Shown here in pieces: positions 23,849 to 36,218 of a stretch of DNA of 64,000 bases. Within the stretch, counting starts at the first letter, position 1. Every line of letters begins with the position of its first letter. The notes under the pieces were generated by a model. The model was given only the letters and a program-made list of their open reading frames with translations, did not search any database and was not told the origin of the DNA. Source of the DNA: Phialocephala subalpina (Eukaryota; Ascomycota; Leotiomycetes; Helotiales; Mollisiaceae); the NCBI GenBank assembly GCA_900073065.1, contig FJOG01000003.1:289790-353789 (forward strand). Reading direction: 5' to 3'. Position numbers and translations under genes: made by a program.

Positions 23849-25475
23849 ATGTCTCTAGCTCGAAACGAGCATGGCTCCTTCCCCACCAGCACGACCTCAC
23901 ATCAACAACCTTCTCGTTCTTCTTTCCCACCTCCGACTCTTACTCCAAAGACATCCTCAACTACAGAACTAGACGGGGAAGTACAATTCGTTCCAGGTGA
24001 GCCCGCCAACCCTCGAAATTGGCTAGAATGGCGAAAATGAACCATCGTCCTAGCTATCACATTGATCGACTTGACTGTCAGTTAGGGAGCATCCGGATGC
24101 TCAACTGCTCTGATGGAGATTGAGAAGATCTTTGGGGTTTCTGCTGAAGCTGGGACTTTGGGACTGAGCCTTTATGTTCTTAGGTTGGCGTTAGGTCCGA
24201 TGACACTTGCTCCGCTATCCGAGGTGAGTCTGTCCTACGTCAGAGCTTAAGATACGAATTGACATGGAATGCGAAGTACTTTGGGCGGAGCCCTGTCTAT
24301 ATCACCTCCTACGGGATTTAGCTCCTGTTCTTGCTTGGGACAGCGTTGGTGCAGAACCTAGGCGGATTTCTGATGTTGAGGATCTCGTCTGGAATGTTTG
24401 CAGCCGTCACGATTGGTAAGTGCGCCTTTCTTGGAGATGAAGTCCTCGAAATTGACCACTCGTAGCAAATTTCGGAGGTACCATTGCAGATCTCTGGGAT
24501 CGTACTACACAGGACCAGCAATATCTGACCCCTCTGAGCAGCAACTTGTGGCTCTCCATCAGGATACTTTCTCTTCGCCTTCGTTGCAGGGACCCGAGGC
24601 TTTCGAGATGTCTTCTGGGCCTTGCTCGGGATTTGCGGAGGCTTCTGGGTCATCATGATTCTCACCCTCAAAGAGACACGAAACAGCATCATTCCAACTC
24701 GCCTCCACCACAATCCCAAACAACCATCTCTCACCCAGTCCCAGAAGCCGAAAGCAACGGCTTCCGACCTATTTCAAAAGGAGTCGAAACGACCCATCAT
24801 TTTCCTTACCACGGAGGGCATTATTCAGTTCGCTTCTCTATACAATAGCTACCTCTACGGACTGTCGTATCTATTCAACAGCGCCTTCGTGATCGTGTTC
24901 GGACCCGAAGGCCATGGATTTGGCACAATTGACCTGGTCTTTGCTTCCTCGGTCTCTGTGTTGGGATTTCAATCGGCCCAATCACCAACGCCATAATTCA
25001 AGAATCATACTACCAAAAGTAAATCGCGAAGAACAGCTACAGGACTAACCCAGAAGCGAGGGTCATAATGGCCAGGGTCGCCAGCATAACTTTTCCCATC
25101 TCACTCTTCTAGTTTGCATGGACGAGCTATGCCAGAATACACTGGATTGTGCCCATTCTCGCATCCGCACTCTGGGGCTGGAGTTTCTGCACCTTGATAT
25201 TAATGACATACACCTACTCCAAAGTTTCCTACAAAACCTTCTCCGCATCGGCACTTGCTGGGATTGGATTGATTCGAAATTTGGCAGGAGCTGGCTTTCC
25301 GTTATTTGGATCGCAAATGTATCACCGATTTGGTGATCAAGGCGCTACCAGCTTGCTGGCTGGGTTGGCTGTGTTAATAGTACCTGTCCCGTTCATTTTG
25401 GGAAGTGGTTTTGGAGTCAAGTTAAGGCAGAAGAGTCCTTGGGCACGAGTTCATATGGAGGAGGGCAAGCATTGA
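23849..25475 (+). pseudogene. MFS multidrug transporter (DHA1 type), RIP-like decay
   Basis: Plasma-membrane drug:H+ antiporter remains. The N-terminus ends GEPANPRNWLEWRK, the usual entry to TM1, followed by TIVLAITLIDLTVS, the LGLSLYVLRLALGPMTLAPLSE helix, the ITSYGI...LLFLLGTALVQNLGGF helices, NFGGTIADLW, a TR-rich mid-loop (LTLKETRN), WIVPILASALWGW, SASALAGIGLIRNLAG, FPLFGSQMYHRFG and SLLAGLAVLIVPVPFIL. In-frame stops fall at 24038 (TGA, expected Trp in RKW), 24083 (TAG, expected Trp) and 24319 (TAG); frame changes occur near 24500-24600 and 25000. Two introns look intact. Stops at Trp codons fit G->A changes as RIP makes. Two or more lesions make a sequencing artefact unlikely. Confidence 0.88.
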
Positions 25476-25771
25476 TGAGTGGTCTTTGTCGTCTATCATA
25501 CGTCCTGACCGGCAATCTAATGTATAGCCCGTAGATTCAGTAACCACCTGGGGTCTAAGACGTTGATACTAACATCCTGATCTACGAGACTGACGTGCTT
25601 CTGGAGACGAAGCAACCCACAAGCCCCCGATGTATTTCGCTACACAGCATAGTCTCTCTAGAAATACAGAAAACTTTCATTGTACGCCGACCGACCTTGC
25701 GCCAGAACCGAGTGTGGGCAACACCCTTCCAGTCCATTCAGCGACAACCGAACTCGTACTTGGATGCAGTT

Positions 25772-27205
25772 CTATTGCCCATTGGTCGGAATGACGGCGA
25801 TATCTAGCCAACGGTAGTCTTCGTTCTGCATTCTAATGTTAGTAATTTGCTTATCAAGTTCCAGTATCACGACTTACCTTTGTCATCTCTGCCACATGGG
25901 CTTTCAGTTCCATGATACCCTTCTTCTCGAAGACGACCTCTGGGATTCTGAAACCATTCTCGTGCTCGATTAAGGTGGACTCCTTGACGTTCAAGGGCTT
26001 TGTCCACTTCCAAACCCAATGATCCAGCACATACTCCTCGTCATCGTCCTCCAGATTTGCAAGCAAACTGGACACGGACAGCGGGTGGAGCCCTAGAAGA
26101 CGCTCCACGAACCAACCATCTCGAACAACGGTGATGGTTCTCAAGCTCGGCATATTGGTGATATGGTTCACGGCCTCCATCGTGGGGCATTCAACCCTGC
26201 GTTCGAATGTCTAACAGATGTCAAGTCAGTACATTTCCATGGAGCATGCATGAAATCTGGGAATGTTGAAGGCTTACAATATGCTGTATGTGTTTCTGCC
26301 AAGCCAAGATCCATTTCGGAATTACCTTTCGTTCACTCCCATAAGGACCATAATCGCCCTGGCCGCTAAAGTAGAGGAGGTCGGCGGATGTAGGAAAATA
26401 CAAGGTATCTTCTTCGCGGCAGAAGTAAATGGGTTTTCGGTGAGTCCCGCGGAAACATGGCGTGTACTTCTGCTGGGCAATGTCTCTCGAACGACGACAT
26501 ACGTGCAGCAGTGCTGTAGCAACAGGATGGACCCCTGATATCACAGTTAGCTTATGGTCCCAACTAGGGAAGTAAATCCCCAGCGTTATTTAGCAGCGTC
26601 ACAGCAACGGGCACATCTGCGTGGGGACAATTGCGAGGCCCGCCGGTGACAGCAGTTCCATCCAGTAGGACGTACCAAATTTCACAATCAAGATCCCTTC
26701 ATCCTTCTTTAACAAAGGGTAGTATCTCCCTCCATAGTTCTCGGTACTCTTGGGGTACTTGCTTATAGACTTGGTTGTCACAGCGATGGTACGAGGTCCC
26801 GGCAACGCGTACTTCCAAATCTTGTTTGCGACTTCTCCCGGCAGGTCCTTGAATCGATCCAACGAGGTATGAAACGCGGTCGACGACGCGATGGCTGGAT
26901 CTTTCAGGGTATCGGTGAACGAGGCAACATAGAACTCTCTTCCGAGGAGAATTCGGTCTGGGTCTTGGCCACCCGGTGGAGTATTCACCAAGTCCTTCAA
27001 AGTTCCAGTCGACGAGTTCGAGATTTCTTGTATACCTCCAGCCTCTGAAGCCTTAGGGTCAAGTGCTGGATGGGTGTCAGCGCATGTGAATCATGGATGC
27101 GTCTATACGCCTAGAAGAGACAGGATAGGGGTTCAAAGCGAACAAGGCCTGCATACCATGAATGGCCGTACTATCTGCAATCCTAGTTGTGATCTGGACC
27201 TCCAT
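25772..27205 (-). CDS. 2EXR-family protein A (intact, five exons)
   Basis: 360 aa; complement(25772..25825, 25878..26210, 26278..26534, 26676..27065, 27157..27205), every phase closing. Starts MEVQITTRIADSTAIHALD. The 2EXR core is FKDLPGEVANKIWKYALPGPRTIAV (F-x-x-L-P-x-E-x-x-x-x-I-W...PR-x-I). Then come VHPVATALLHVCRRSRDIA, PIYFCREEDTLYFPTSADLLYF (the strand block seen in all copies), WILAWQKHIQHI, and a C-terminal MPSLRTITVV, IMELKAHVAEM and NEDYRWLDIAVIP. For the last exon I chose the acceptor GCAG before AACGAAGAC, because it aligns with the neighbour's NHKDRRW. The 2EXR family is large in Helotiales and has no known biochemical role. First of three tandem copies on this strand. Confidence 0.87.
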
Positions 27206-27740
27206 TGTGGATATCTTCTCTTAGTGTTGTCGTTGTTGATACTTTCACGATATTGTGCTGTCTAGACAAAGGTTGAAGTTGTTTATGCGGATCACCTATA
27301 CGGAGGAGGCGCTAGCGGCGCATCGGCCTCCTACTCTCCGTCTTCGGTGAATAGATTACTATGACGAGGCTGGCCTCTGATAGCCTTCCGATAACGATTC
27401 AACATGCTATCTTGCAAGTGCAAAGACGGGGCGGTGAAGGGAGCAGGCTGAGTGGTTGAGCAAGGTACATTTGTGCAACACCAGCAAGAGGGAGGGTGTT
27501 GGTTCTTTTAAGGGCCTCTTTGTCTGCTGCTTATAATCTCTGTACCTTTATATCAGGATCTTGTGAGATATTATTTTACAGTGATCTCTAAGAGAGAGTA
27601 CAATGAGCTGATTCATTTCTAGTGTGGAAGAGGGACCTCAATGCGTGATAATTCTACTTTCGACAAGCAACGCGACATCTCCAAATATCAACATCCTCCC
27701 AGATGATCTGCAATTCAGGTACGACTACAACAGTCGTGAG
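27206..27740. other. Intergenic between tandem 2EXR copies A and B
   Basis: No gene seen. Contains the promoter of copy A and the 3' flank of copy B. Confidence 0.55.
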
Positions 27741-29221
27741 CTATAGTTCCTCGATTTCTGGTGCAATGGAAATCTGCTGCCAACGCCGATCTTTGTGGTT
27801 TGTCAATTCCGCTATGTAGGCCTTAAGTTCCACAATACCCCTTAACTTCAAAGAATACCTTTGGGGGTTGGATATTTCTGATAGCCTCAGCCAATACTTG
27901 CTCCTTAACAATGTTCTTGGCGCCCTGGGACTTTCCAAATTCCTTACCAGGGCCCGAGAAAGGTGACCATCTGGAGACGAGCGACACAAATGAGGAAAGC
28001 GTGGATTCCTCTCCTTCCCTGGAACATTTTACAGCCTTGGATGCTCCATCCTTCAAGGCCGTAACCCGCTTCTCTCTCCATTCCTCCAGAATAAAATCTT
28101 CAATCTCTGCGATAGAGCGTGGTAGTCTTGCAAGCCCCCGTCTTCTTACATATCTTCGATATACCCAGAGATCTATCGTGATTGTGATTGTCTTCAAGTT
28201 GGGCATCTTGGCAAGGTGCTCACTGCATTCTGCAATTACGTGGCCTACTGTACCATCAATTGCCTAGTCAAGATCAGCATGGCACTTCCTAATCTCACCA
28301 GTATTTGGACACAGGATTCTTACCACATGCTGGATCTGCTGCTGCCAGTTCGTAATAAACTCTAGCATGGCGGGTCTTGGGATCCTCCAGTAGTCTTCTG
28401 GCCAGTGGGTATTAAAAAGCCACTTCGCGCCACTAAATGGAAGCATACCATCCCTCTCGGCGAAGTATAGAGTGTCGTTTGCCAGCGAGAAATAAACTGG
28501 GCTTCCACCGTATCCTTCGAAGCAAAGGCTGTATTTTTCAAGGGCAAGAGCTCTTGAACGATGGGAAACGTGAAGAAGTGCAGTTGCGATGGGATGGACA
28601 CCTATTTATTGATTTTCAAAGTTAGCAAATCTAGTTGAGACAAACAGTCTGAATGGAGAAGACTCTATGCAGTAGACAGGAATTGCAACTTACCAAACTG
28701 TATCCGCATGACAGTTCGGAAAATCCCTGTGGTTTGATCCCGGCCGACGTTCGTCGTGATTGCAACAGTACGCGGTCCCGGCATCAAGTACCCAAATATT
28801 TGGTTCTGAATTTCTCCTGCGAGCTCCTGGAATCTTGGAAAGTCATGCCTCTGGTGGAAAGCGACGGACTGTGCGATGGAAGAATCTTCGAGGGTATTGG
28901 TGATAGCTGCAGTATAAATCTCCTTTCCCAGCAGATCTTTATTTCGTGATACGTCCGGGGTATTTGACAGAGTCGTTGTCGTACCAGTCGAAGAGGAGAA
29001 TTGGATACCTCCGGCTTTGGTCGTGTTGGGATTGAGAGCTAGTTGCTTGTCAGCGGATGCGCGTGATAATAAAAAATGTTCACTTCAAAAAATAATCTTC
29101 AGGGCGAGTTGTGCGCGCGTGGGACAGAAGTTCTTTCGAAGGGAGGATATTGGAGGTAAGGATGGGACATACTTTGCAAGAAGGCGTCGTCAGCAACTGA
29201 TACTTTGATTTGGACTTCCAT
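27741..29221 (-). CDS. 2EXR-family protein B, one 1-nt frameshift
   Basis: Paralog of copy A; complement(27741..28263, 28324..28601, 28694..29038, 29173..29221). Exon 1 is 49 nt as in A and starts MEVQIKVSVADD. Core block FQELAGEIQNQIFGYLMPGPRTVAI has Phe in place of the usual Trp. Then VHPIATALLHVSHRSRALA, PVYFSLANDTLYFAERDG, WQQQIQHV and MPNLKTITIT. The last exon is 523 nt, not a multiple of 3. At 27838-27841 a run of four C (GGGG on the coding strand) breaks KVFFEVKG; removing one base gives GIVELKAYIAELTNHKDRRW and a stop at 27741. This may be a real single-base lesion or a homopolymer error; the rest is intact. The intron that A has before NEDYRW is absent here. Confidence 0.82.
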
Positions 29222-29587
29222 TGCGGATAATCCTTCCCTTGCAGTTGTAGATGATTCTAGAAAGAGGTTATGCAGCAGAGAGATTCAAGTGAGTGGCGGG
29301 ATTACGGCAGGCCCACATGAAGCTGGCTAGAATATCTCTGACGCGAAGCTGCGGTTCTATTGGGCATAGCTGGAGTTAGACCAAGTTGAATCTGAGACGT
29401 ATCACGAAAAACCACATTTGGCATCTATAAGTTTTATAAAGACAAGGTTGGTATTTATTATTGCTTGTATTTTTCTCCATTCTTGTGGAGTAACTTCTTC
29501 AGGCTGGGACTGGTAAGAGTGTGACCACGGATCTGATTGTGAAATGTAGCTGTGCTCGACTTTGACGGACGGAGGAGAAATTTCTAC
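29222..29587. other. Intergenic between 2EXR copies B and C
   Basis: No coding signal. Confidence 0.55.
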
Positions 29588-30756
29588 CTAGCGCAGCCAG
29601 CCCGGATTCTTTTTCTGAGATATTTGTCAGCATAGCTTCACTCAGTGAATCACGAAACTTACCATAGTGAGGTAGCCGGCGTTGGCTTTAAGCAGCATCA
29701 CCTTTTCCTTCTCAAAAAGGACCTTTGGACCCTGAACTTTCACTAGAGCATCTTGTAGCCTTTCAATCTCCAACAGCTCTGCCACGATTCGATCGTTCTC
29801 TTCTTGTTATTGGCAACCAAGTCTTGTTCTTCCTGTGCTTGGGTAATCAAGACCATCCAGAACGACTTCACTATTCGGTAAAATTTCTGCCTCAAAGCGA
29901 TCTCTTCTGCAAAGCTCTCACTGTCTTGCTGGGTCTTCCACTTTCCAATCCAGCCCTCTACCATGGTATTCTCGATTATATCAGGATGAGTAGTGGAGTG
30001 TGGATCGTGAGCAGGCAATGCTTCGTATCTCCAGGTGTTTGTGGCAGTCGTAATAGTCTTCAGGTTCTGCATATTGGTGACCAGTCTGCTAATTTTCGAA
30101 GTGTCGCCGGTGCCTAATGTCATGTCCCACTCCTTATGCTCGAAGGCCTAAAACATCCACGAGTCAGCAATCCCAACAACAAAGTTCAGGAAATGGAAAA
30201 GCAGAACGAACCAGGACAAAATCCTTACCAAGTGTTGGATATGCTGTTGCCAAGTTCTGGTCCACTTGGGGATCGCCGAGCGAACCTGTGGAAGCTGACC
30301 GCTGAATTCGAGGAGAGCTCGAGAGTCATTGAAGTACAACGTATCATGAGCCCACGAAAAGAATATTGGCTTTCTTCGTTTGCCTCCAAAGCAAAGGATG
30401 TACCTAGCCTGAGCAAGGGCTCAAGAACGAGATCTGACGGGGAGAAGAGCAGTAGGATTTGGGTGAACTCCGAACTTGGCCCTCAAGAAATCCCCCTTCG
30501 CGTTGTATTCCGTGCTAACGTTGACGATTCTTGGATCTGGCAGATGAAGTTTGAATATCTGATCTTGTAGTTCTGCTGGGAGTTCGGGGAATTGGGAGAA
30601 GGTAGGTTTGTTTATGGTAGTCGGTATGGTGAGGCGGTACTCGGCGAGGTAGATTTCTTCTCCACGGAGGTCTTCGTTCTTCAGGACATCGGGAGCTATG
30701 AGTAAAGATCTTGCTATCCCTGTCTGCATTACGAAGCGAGTGACCCTTAGCGCCAT
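29588..30756 (-). pseudogene. 2EXR-family copy C, broken
   Basis: Third tandem paralog; exon blocks 30756..30229, 30147..29663 and 29614..29588. Core: FSQFPELPAELQDQIFKLHLPDPRIVNV, then AKFGVHPNPTALL. A TGA at 30421-30423 replaces the Arg codon of the block read HRSRALA in copy B (CGA->TGA would do it), after which YILCFGGKRRKPIFFSWAHD continues in frame. A second lesion lies near 29805: the frame ending in LVANNKK must shift by one base to reach RIVAELLEIERLQDALVKVQ and GPKVLFEKEKVMLLKANAG. The A/B intron between KFG and VHP is missing without a scar, while the following and last introns remain. Two independent lesions make a dead gene likely. Confidence 0.82.
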
Positions 30757-32399
30757 TGCTGGTCGGCCTCATACTTTCCATCCTTGGATTTGTGACGAAG
30801 GAGTCCGATAAGATATGCTATCGGGCAAGTACGGACAAAGGAAGACGAGGAAAAACAACTATTCTCATGGTGAGGTGATATCTATACAAGTCATAATTAC
30901 TGATGTCTTTCCTAGAATGAGGTCTTAGTATCTAGGGGCTTTATTTCTTTCAAAGTGTCAGTAAGTGATGGAAGGCAAATTTTACTAAAATTGTGATGGA
31001 TGAAAAACCATAGGACCTTTTGGCGATGATGCTGATGAGCCAGACGGAGTAGATGGATCAATATTCTAGGATATGAAGCATCGACAAATGTACCCGAGGC
31101 AATGGGCACGCGGTGAGGAATAGTTATAGACGAGCATGCAAGAAACTCAAGACTTGGAATGACATAAGGGATGATGGGGCTGTATGGAGCTGAGGAACGA
31201 AACATGTTTAGCCTGAGAAAACGATATATCTTCATAGGACGAGAGACTTGAGAAGCTTCTGATCAAGATTTCCCAGCTTTGGATGAGTTTATTGCGATAG
31301 AATCTCCCCCTTCATTGTAGCATGTAGCAATTAAATGAATAAAAGATGAAGGCACATGAACTCGTAGTATATTCACTTCAAATTTCAAACCTGACTCTGT
31401 GAATCATACAAGCAAGGCCAAGACCACAGAGCCCGTTTGTTATTAATATCTCATATCCATAACTTAATATGCATTTGTGAATTTGCCCAGTTGTCCTTGA
31501 TACGATGGGTCACCTGCCACCGTTCTTTTCAAGTTAACCGTGGTTCACGATTTATGTGACCACAAACCCAGTCATACATATATGCTGCGAAATTTATGGC
31601 AATTACATATGCTTCCCTAGAACAACATTGCGTGAAAGACAACACGAACGCTTATCGGGTCACACAGGATTGAGAGCACACTCGCCAGGCTCCGAAATCC
31701 TTCATCCACAATGATCTTCGACGACAGAGCTTTCAGAGAGTACGCACAACGGGTAGACTGGGCTTCTACATGGATAGAAGAAAAAGAGAGGTTCAATTTG
31801 TGCACATCTTATAAAGAGACAGGAGGAATTTCGCTTTTCGTCGATGTCAAGAACTCCGAGATACTACCGTTTCAGTAAAGGAAGCTCTGGCAAAGCGAAG
31901 GGCGCTGAAAGACCAGATTGGAAAATTGGTCAGTGGCGATGACGCCTGGGATTTATTGACGGAATTCGCGCAGCAGCAAGTCCATCTAATATATAAAGAG
32001 TTTCACGCTTTGAGGGAGTACCGCCGGAAAGATGTACGGAAAGAAGGAGAGAAGTAAAGCGCAGGCGGGATTCTCGATTGGTTCTTGAGGTACTGGAAAT
32101 CTCGATGTTTTGAGAAACTAAGGATAATTGGACATCCCGTCTGCTTTAGCATATATAAGCCTCAGCTTCCACTTTGCGAATAGTTTCGCTTTCCCTTTTT
32201 GAAGATCCACTACTGCTGTTTCAAAAATCAAGCCTCGGGAATCCGAGGAATGAGTAAGAAGAGAAATTTTGTGGCCGGGTAATTTTGATGGCCTGTTCTT
32301 GATTCGGGTAACTGTTTCTTTTGCATCCAAAATTCATCATTCATAGTATATATCTCATCTTCTCCATTTCTGCCTTGCCACATCGACATTACCACCCTT
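30757..32399. other. Intergenic, possible small uncharacterised gene on plus strand
   Basis: At 31711-32057 (+) two frames look protein-like: a segment from ATG 31711 (MIFDDRAFREYAQRVDW) and, one frame over, EALAKRRALKDQIGKL to a TAA at 32055. A canonical intron joining them is not evident, so I do not call a gene. The rest is mixed spacer. A TATA-like stretch lies near 32345. Confidence 0.3.
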
Positions 32400-35300
32400 T
32401 TAGATTATCAACGTCCCATTAAGGGGTAAAATCCGACTACTAGCCCCCGCATAAATGTAATACTTGCCACTCTGCAACTTCCATTGCTGCGCTACCACAT
32501 CCCACACACTCAAATCCCTTCTAGTCAGATCAAAACTCACTGTAACTGTGTGTCCAGCCTTAATGTAAACCTTGCTAAACCCCCGCAACTGCCTGATCGG
32601 GGCACCGGGGATTCCCACGTAAAGTTGCGCGACTTCTGCACCGTCTACAGCACCAGTATTTTTCACATCAGCGGTGACAGTCGTAATGACATCCCAGAGA
32701 TCTTCTGCGCCACCTTCTCTAATCGGGCTCGTAGGGTAGGGTTGGTGAGAGATTCCGCTGAGCGTCCCGATTCTTAGATTTGAGTAGCCAAATGTGGTAT
32801 AGGAGAGTCCGAAGCCGAATTCGTAGCGCGGCGTGATATTTTGGGCATCAAATGCACGATAGTCGATGTAGACGCCTTCGGTGAAGTTATCTTGTGGGAA
32901 CAGGGTGTAGGGGGCTGCAGGGAGAGCAGGGCTGAGAATGGATCCGAAGGCGCTCTCATTCATCGGAACACTGTATGGCAGTTTTCCTGAGGGAGACGAG
33001 TCACCATATAGGAGAGAAACGAGGGCGCGGCCTGAATCTTGACCTGTTATTGTTACGAGGCTTAGCAAAGCTCTGAGGTTTTCGACGGTTTGTGAAGAGG
33101 GTGAGAATGCTTATCTAACTAACCTGGCAGGTGAGCAAAAAGAACGGCTGTAACGTTAGGGTGGTCAATGAATTGGTCAACTAATCTGACACCTGCGTTG
33201 TGGATGACCACAATAGTGTTGCTGCATTGGTCTGCGATCTAAATGACTATTAGCAATCACACCGGGAGTCATTGGAAGTTATACGAACGTTGTTTACCAA
33301 GGCATCTGAGAAGTCGTCGTGGAGCCCAACACGGTCAATGCCCTCCGACGCAAACGCGTTGATGAATACGAGACAGGCATCTGATGCTCCGTCTACATTC
33401 GCTGTTGCATTGACATTGGTGAAGTCCCAGAGAATAGCAGTATCATCTTCGTACGCCTTTTCCTGCAACGCATCGAATGGAGCATTGATATAAGCAGGAC
33501 TATTCGCACCAGATCCACCTCCGCTAATTATGGTACCATTAATAGCAACCTGAGAGATTGGTACAATTTGGGGACCCCCAGTGAAACCGGGAAGGGCTTC
33601 GTTGACGTCCCCGCTCTCAAATCCCAGTACCCATGAACCAAATCCGGGGGCGGGATTGTTCTGGTCAGGGGCTTTAGCGTCGTAGCCAAAGAGCGAGAGA
33701 AGTCCCGGTGATTTTAACGGGAGGGCGTTGTTGACATTTTTGACGAGAACATGCCCCTCGATTGCGCCGTCGAGGATGACTTGCTTCGAGGACGGTTTCC
33801 TGGCGTTCACTGCTATATGCGGAGCAAGAACATTAACGGGCATACCGACGCCGGGAGTTGGGTAACCTTTGTCTTGGCCCATTTGATACCACGAGGCGAT
33901 AATTCTGGAAAGTTACTGTTAGCGAGATAGATGGGATTTTGATTGGTTGAAATACCTAGTGGCCATATCATTTAACCTTGACAAGGGAACAGAGCCATTG
34001 GCGATGGCAGTAGTGAGATTCGAACCCCAGAAGCCTTCGCTATCTTGAAAAAGGTGTTAGTATCTATTTCTTCAAATAGTTTCTCAAAGAATACCTGGCA
34101 TAGCCATGTCTAAACCGGCGAGTGCACTACCAACACCTGAATGTTGAGCATACCAATCGGAGACAACGAAGCCATTGAATCCAAGCTCAGTCTTTAGTAT
34201 ACCGTTCAGCGTCTTGCTATTACCACAACCATGTGAGTTATTCAGCCTATTATATGAGCACATTATGTTCCCAGTGCCTGCATGCACAGCATCTCGGGAA
34301 CAAATCAGCATTGCTATGTGACTTCGGATACTGAGATCACACACCTTGGAAGGGCCAAAGATAGAGCTCGTGCAGTGTTTTATCATCGATATTGGATGAA
34401 ACTGATTCAACATGCTGACCTGCAAGGTTAGTGACTGGGTTTCTATTTGTCTCCTGCTCGTTTCCAATAAAGTGCTATGATTAAATTATTAGTAAACCAT
34501 CGATTCTGGAAAGCAACACGCTGGAAATATACCTTTGTACTGGTGATTACTCCGTTCTCCTGTATACCTCGCACTGTCTCAGACACGAGAGAACCACAGA
34601 GATAGGGATCATTTGAAAATCCTGTAGAAATATGTTAGCACCGGATCCAGTTAGAGAAAGATTAATTAGGGCGGCCTACCCTCCCAATTGCGTCCACCTT
34701 CACCAACACGCCCAAGTGGTCCGACGACTAGCATCATTAGCAAAACCTTGGGAGCATATGAAGGGATAAATAGTACCTGGCCCAAGAGCGATATTTACTC
34801 CTTTGGAACGGAATTCGCCACCCATAGCCAGAGCTCGTTGGTATGCAAGATCTTTGTTCCAGCTGTGCCATTGGATCAGAACCTATGCGCAGATATTTTA
34901 GTTGACGCTTGGGAGTCTCACCTTGCACCGACATGGATACCACTGGGATACCCGTTAACAAAATCGGTACCTCTGACACCGTTACCAGCATCTTGTAAGC
35001 AGAGCCCTGGGAATCCTAAGCGCTTAATGGCAGGAATATTTCCCGAGCAGCCATTTGTTGTACTGCTGATTCCGAAAGTGAGATTCGACTGTAATTGTTG
35101 AGCATTCATTCCTCGTCAATATAAATACAATTTCATACCTTCTCATCCAAAGTCATTTGCGCTACCATAGCTGCGGCTTTTTCGTATGCCTCAGACCAGT
35201 TACCTGTTCCAGTTCCAATAGCTGTCGGAAAAGGTAATGAGTATTGCTAACTTTTAGTAAGGCAGGTAAAAGTGTGGGCTTACGGCTTGGATAAACAGGA

Positions 35301-35410
35301 GGAGATTGGCCATAGAAAAATGTATCACTTGTAATATCCTGACCATTGGAGACATCAACAAGTCCAGCCAAGGCTGTGATGCCCAAGAACAGCAACCGAA
35401 TTGAAGACAT
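32400..35410 (-). CDS. Secreted GH3 beta-glucosidase, 12 exons
   Basis: 796 aa; complement(32400..33043, 33124..33238, 33289..33904, 33956..34043, 34095..34292, 34345..34474, 34533..34621, 34680..34727, 34777..34862, 34922..35088, 35139..35221, 35284..35410), all phases consistent. Signal peptide [18 protein letters not shown]...NGQ. The N-terminal (beta/alpha)8 part shows [52 protein letters not shown] and [28 protein letters not shown] carries the Asp nucleophile (SDW). The second alpha/beta domain includes [24 protein letters not shown] and [15 protein letters not shown] with [11 protein letters not shown]-terminal fibronectin-III-like domain follows [12 protein letters not shown] and ends TRRDLSVWD and [12 protein letters not shown]. 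It releases glucose from cellobiose-like substrates outside the cell. No lesion. Confidence 0.96.
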
Positions 35411-35762
35411 TATGCGTACATAAAATTAAGGGTTCGAGGTGAATTGGTTGAGCAAGCTTGAGAAGGAACAAAGAGGCGGAATTCCTCCTCTTTGTATCTT
35501 TGCAGAGCTCCATCTTTTCCCCACATATTCCACGGAACTGCACCTCGTGGTGAGGTCTGTGGCTCCAGCCATGGCTTAAATGGACGTGTTATAATTGGTG
35601 AACAGTTAGCTGCGAAGATTCCGTATCTCTTCAGATACTAGTTGAGAAGTTTTCGGCATTGTGGGGCTTTGCCTGCGAACCTGTCTGCACGCGTGTGGAC
35701 GGGAAGGTGGACTTCAGATATGGAAATTTCGGTGTTGCTGTAAGGTTAATACCGAGGACAAG

Positions 35763-35786
35763 TGCCTGCATGCCTGCATGCCTGCA
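35763..35786. repeat. Three tandem copies of an 8-bp unit TGCCTGCA
   Basis: Three perfect units in a row, about 70 bases before the assembly gap. Confidence 0.9.
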
Positions 35787-35853
35787 TTGGGAGCGGTCTT
35801 CGGGTAAACTTCGCAACGGTTCCTGGGTAGAGACCAGAAAGCCAATCTTTAGT

Positions 35854-36218
35854 NNNNNNNNNNNNNNNNNNNNNNNNNNNNNNNNNNNNNNNNNNNNNNN
35901 NNNNNNNNNNNNNNNNNNNNNNNNNNNNNNNNNNNNNNNNNNNNNNNNNNNNNNNNNNNNNNNNNNNNNNNNNNNNNNNNNNNNNNNNNNNNNNNNNNNN
36001 NNNNNNNNNNNNNNNNNNNNNNNNNNNNNNNNNNNNNNNNNNNNNNNNNNNNNNNNNNNNNNNNNNNNNNNNNNNNNNNNNNNNNNNNNNNNNNNNNNNN
36101 NNNNNNNNNNNNNNNNNNNNNNNNNNNNNNNNNNNNNNNNNNNNNNNNNNNNNNNNNNNNNNNNNNNNNNNNNNNNNNNNNNNNNNNNNNNNNNNNNNNN
36201 NNNNNNNNNNNNNNNNNN
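35854..36218. other. Assembly gap (365 N)
   Basis: Run of unknown bases. The flanks (about 35,650-35,850 and 36,219-36,420) are GC-balanced and unlike the adjacent A/T block. A minus-strand frame on the right flank reads NVGGPAYAVALGGSMTREM without a recognised family and cannot be followed through the gap. Confidence 0.99.

Noticed and set aside
27836..28263. Ending 2EXR protein B at the stop right after EVKGYCGT
   Set aside because: The frame beyond the extra G still encodes the conserved C-terminus seen in copy A, so the early stop is a lesion rather than the natural end.
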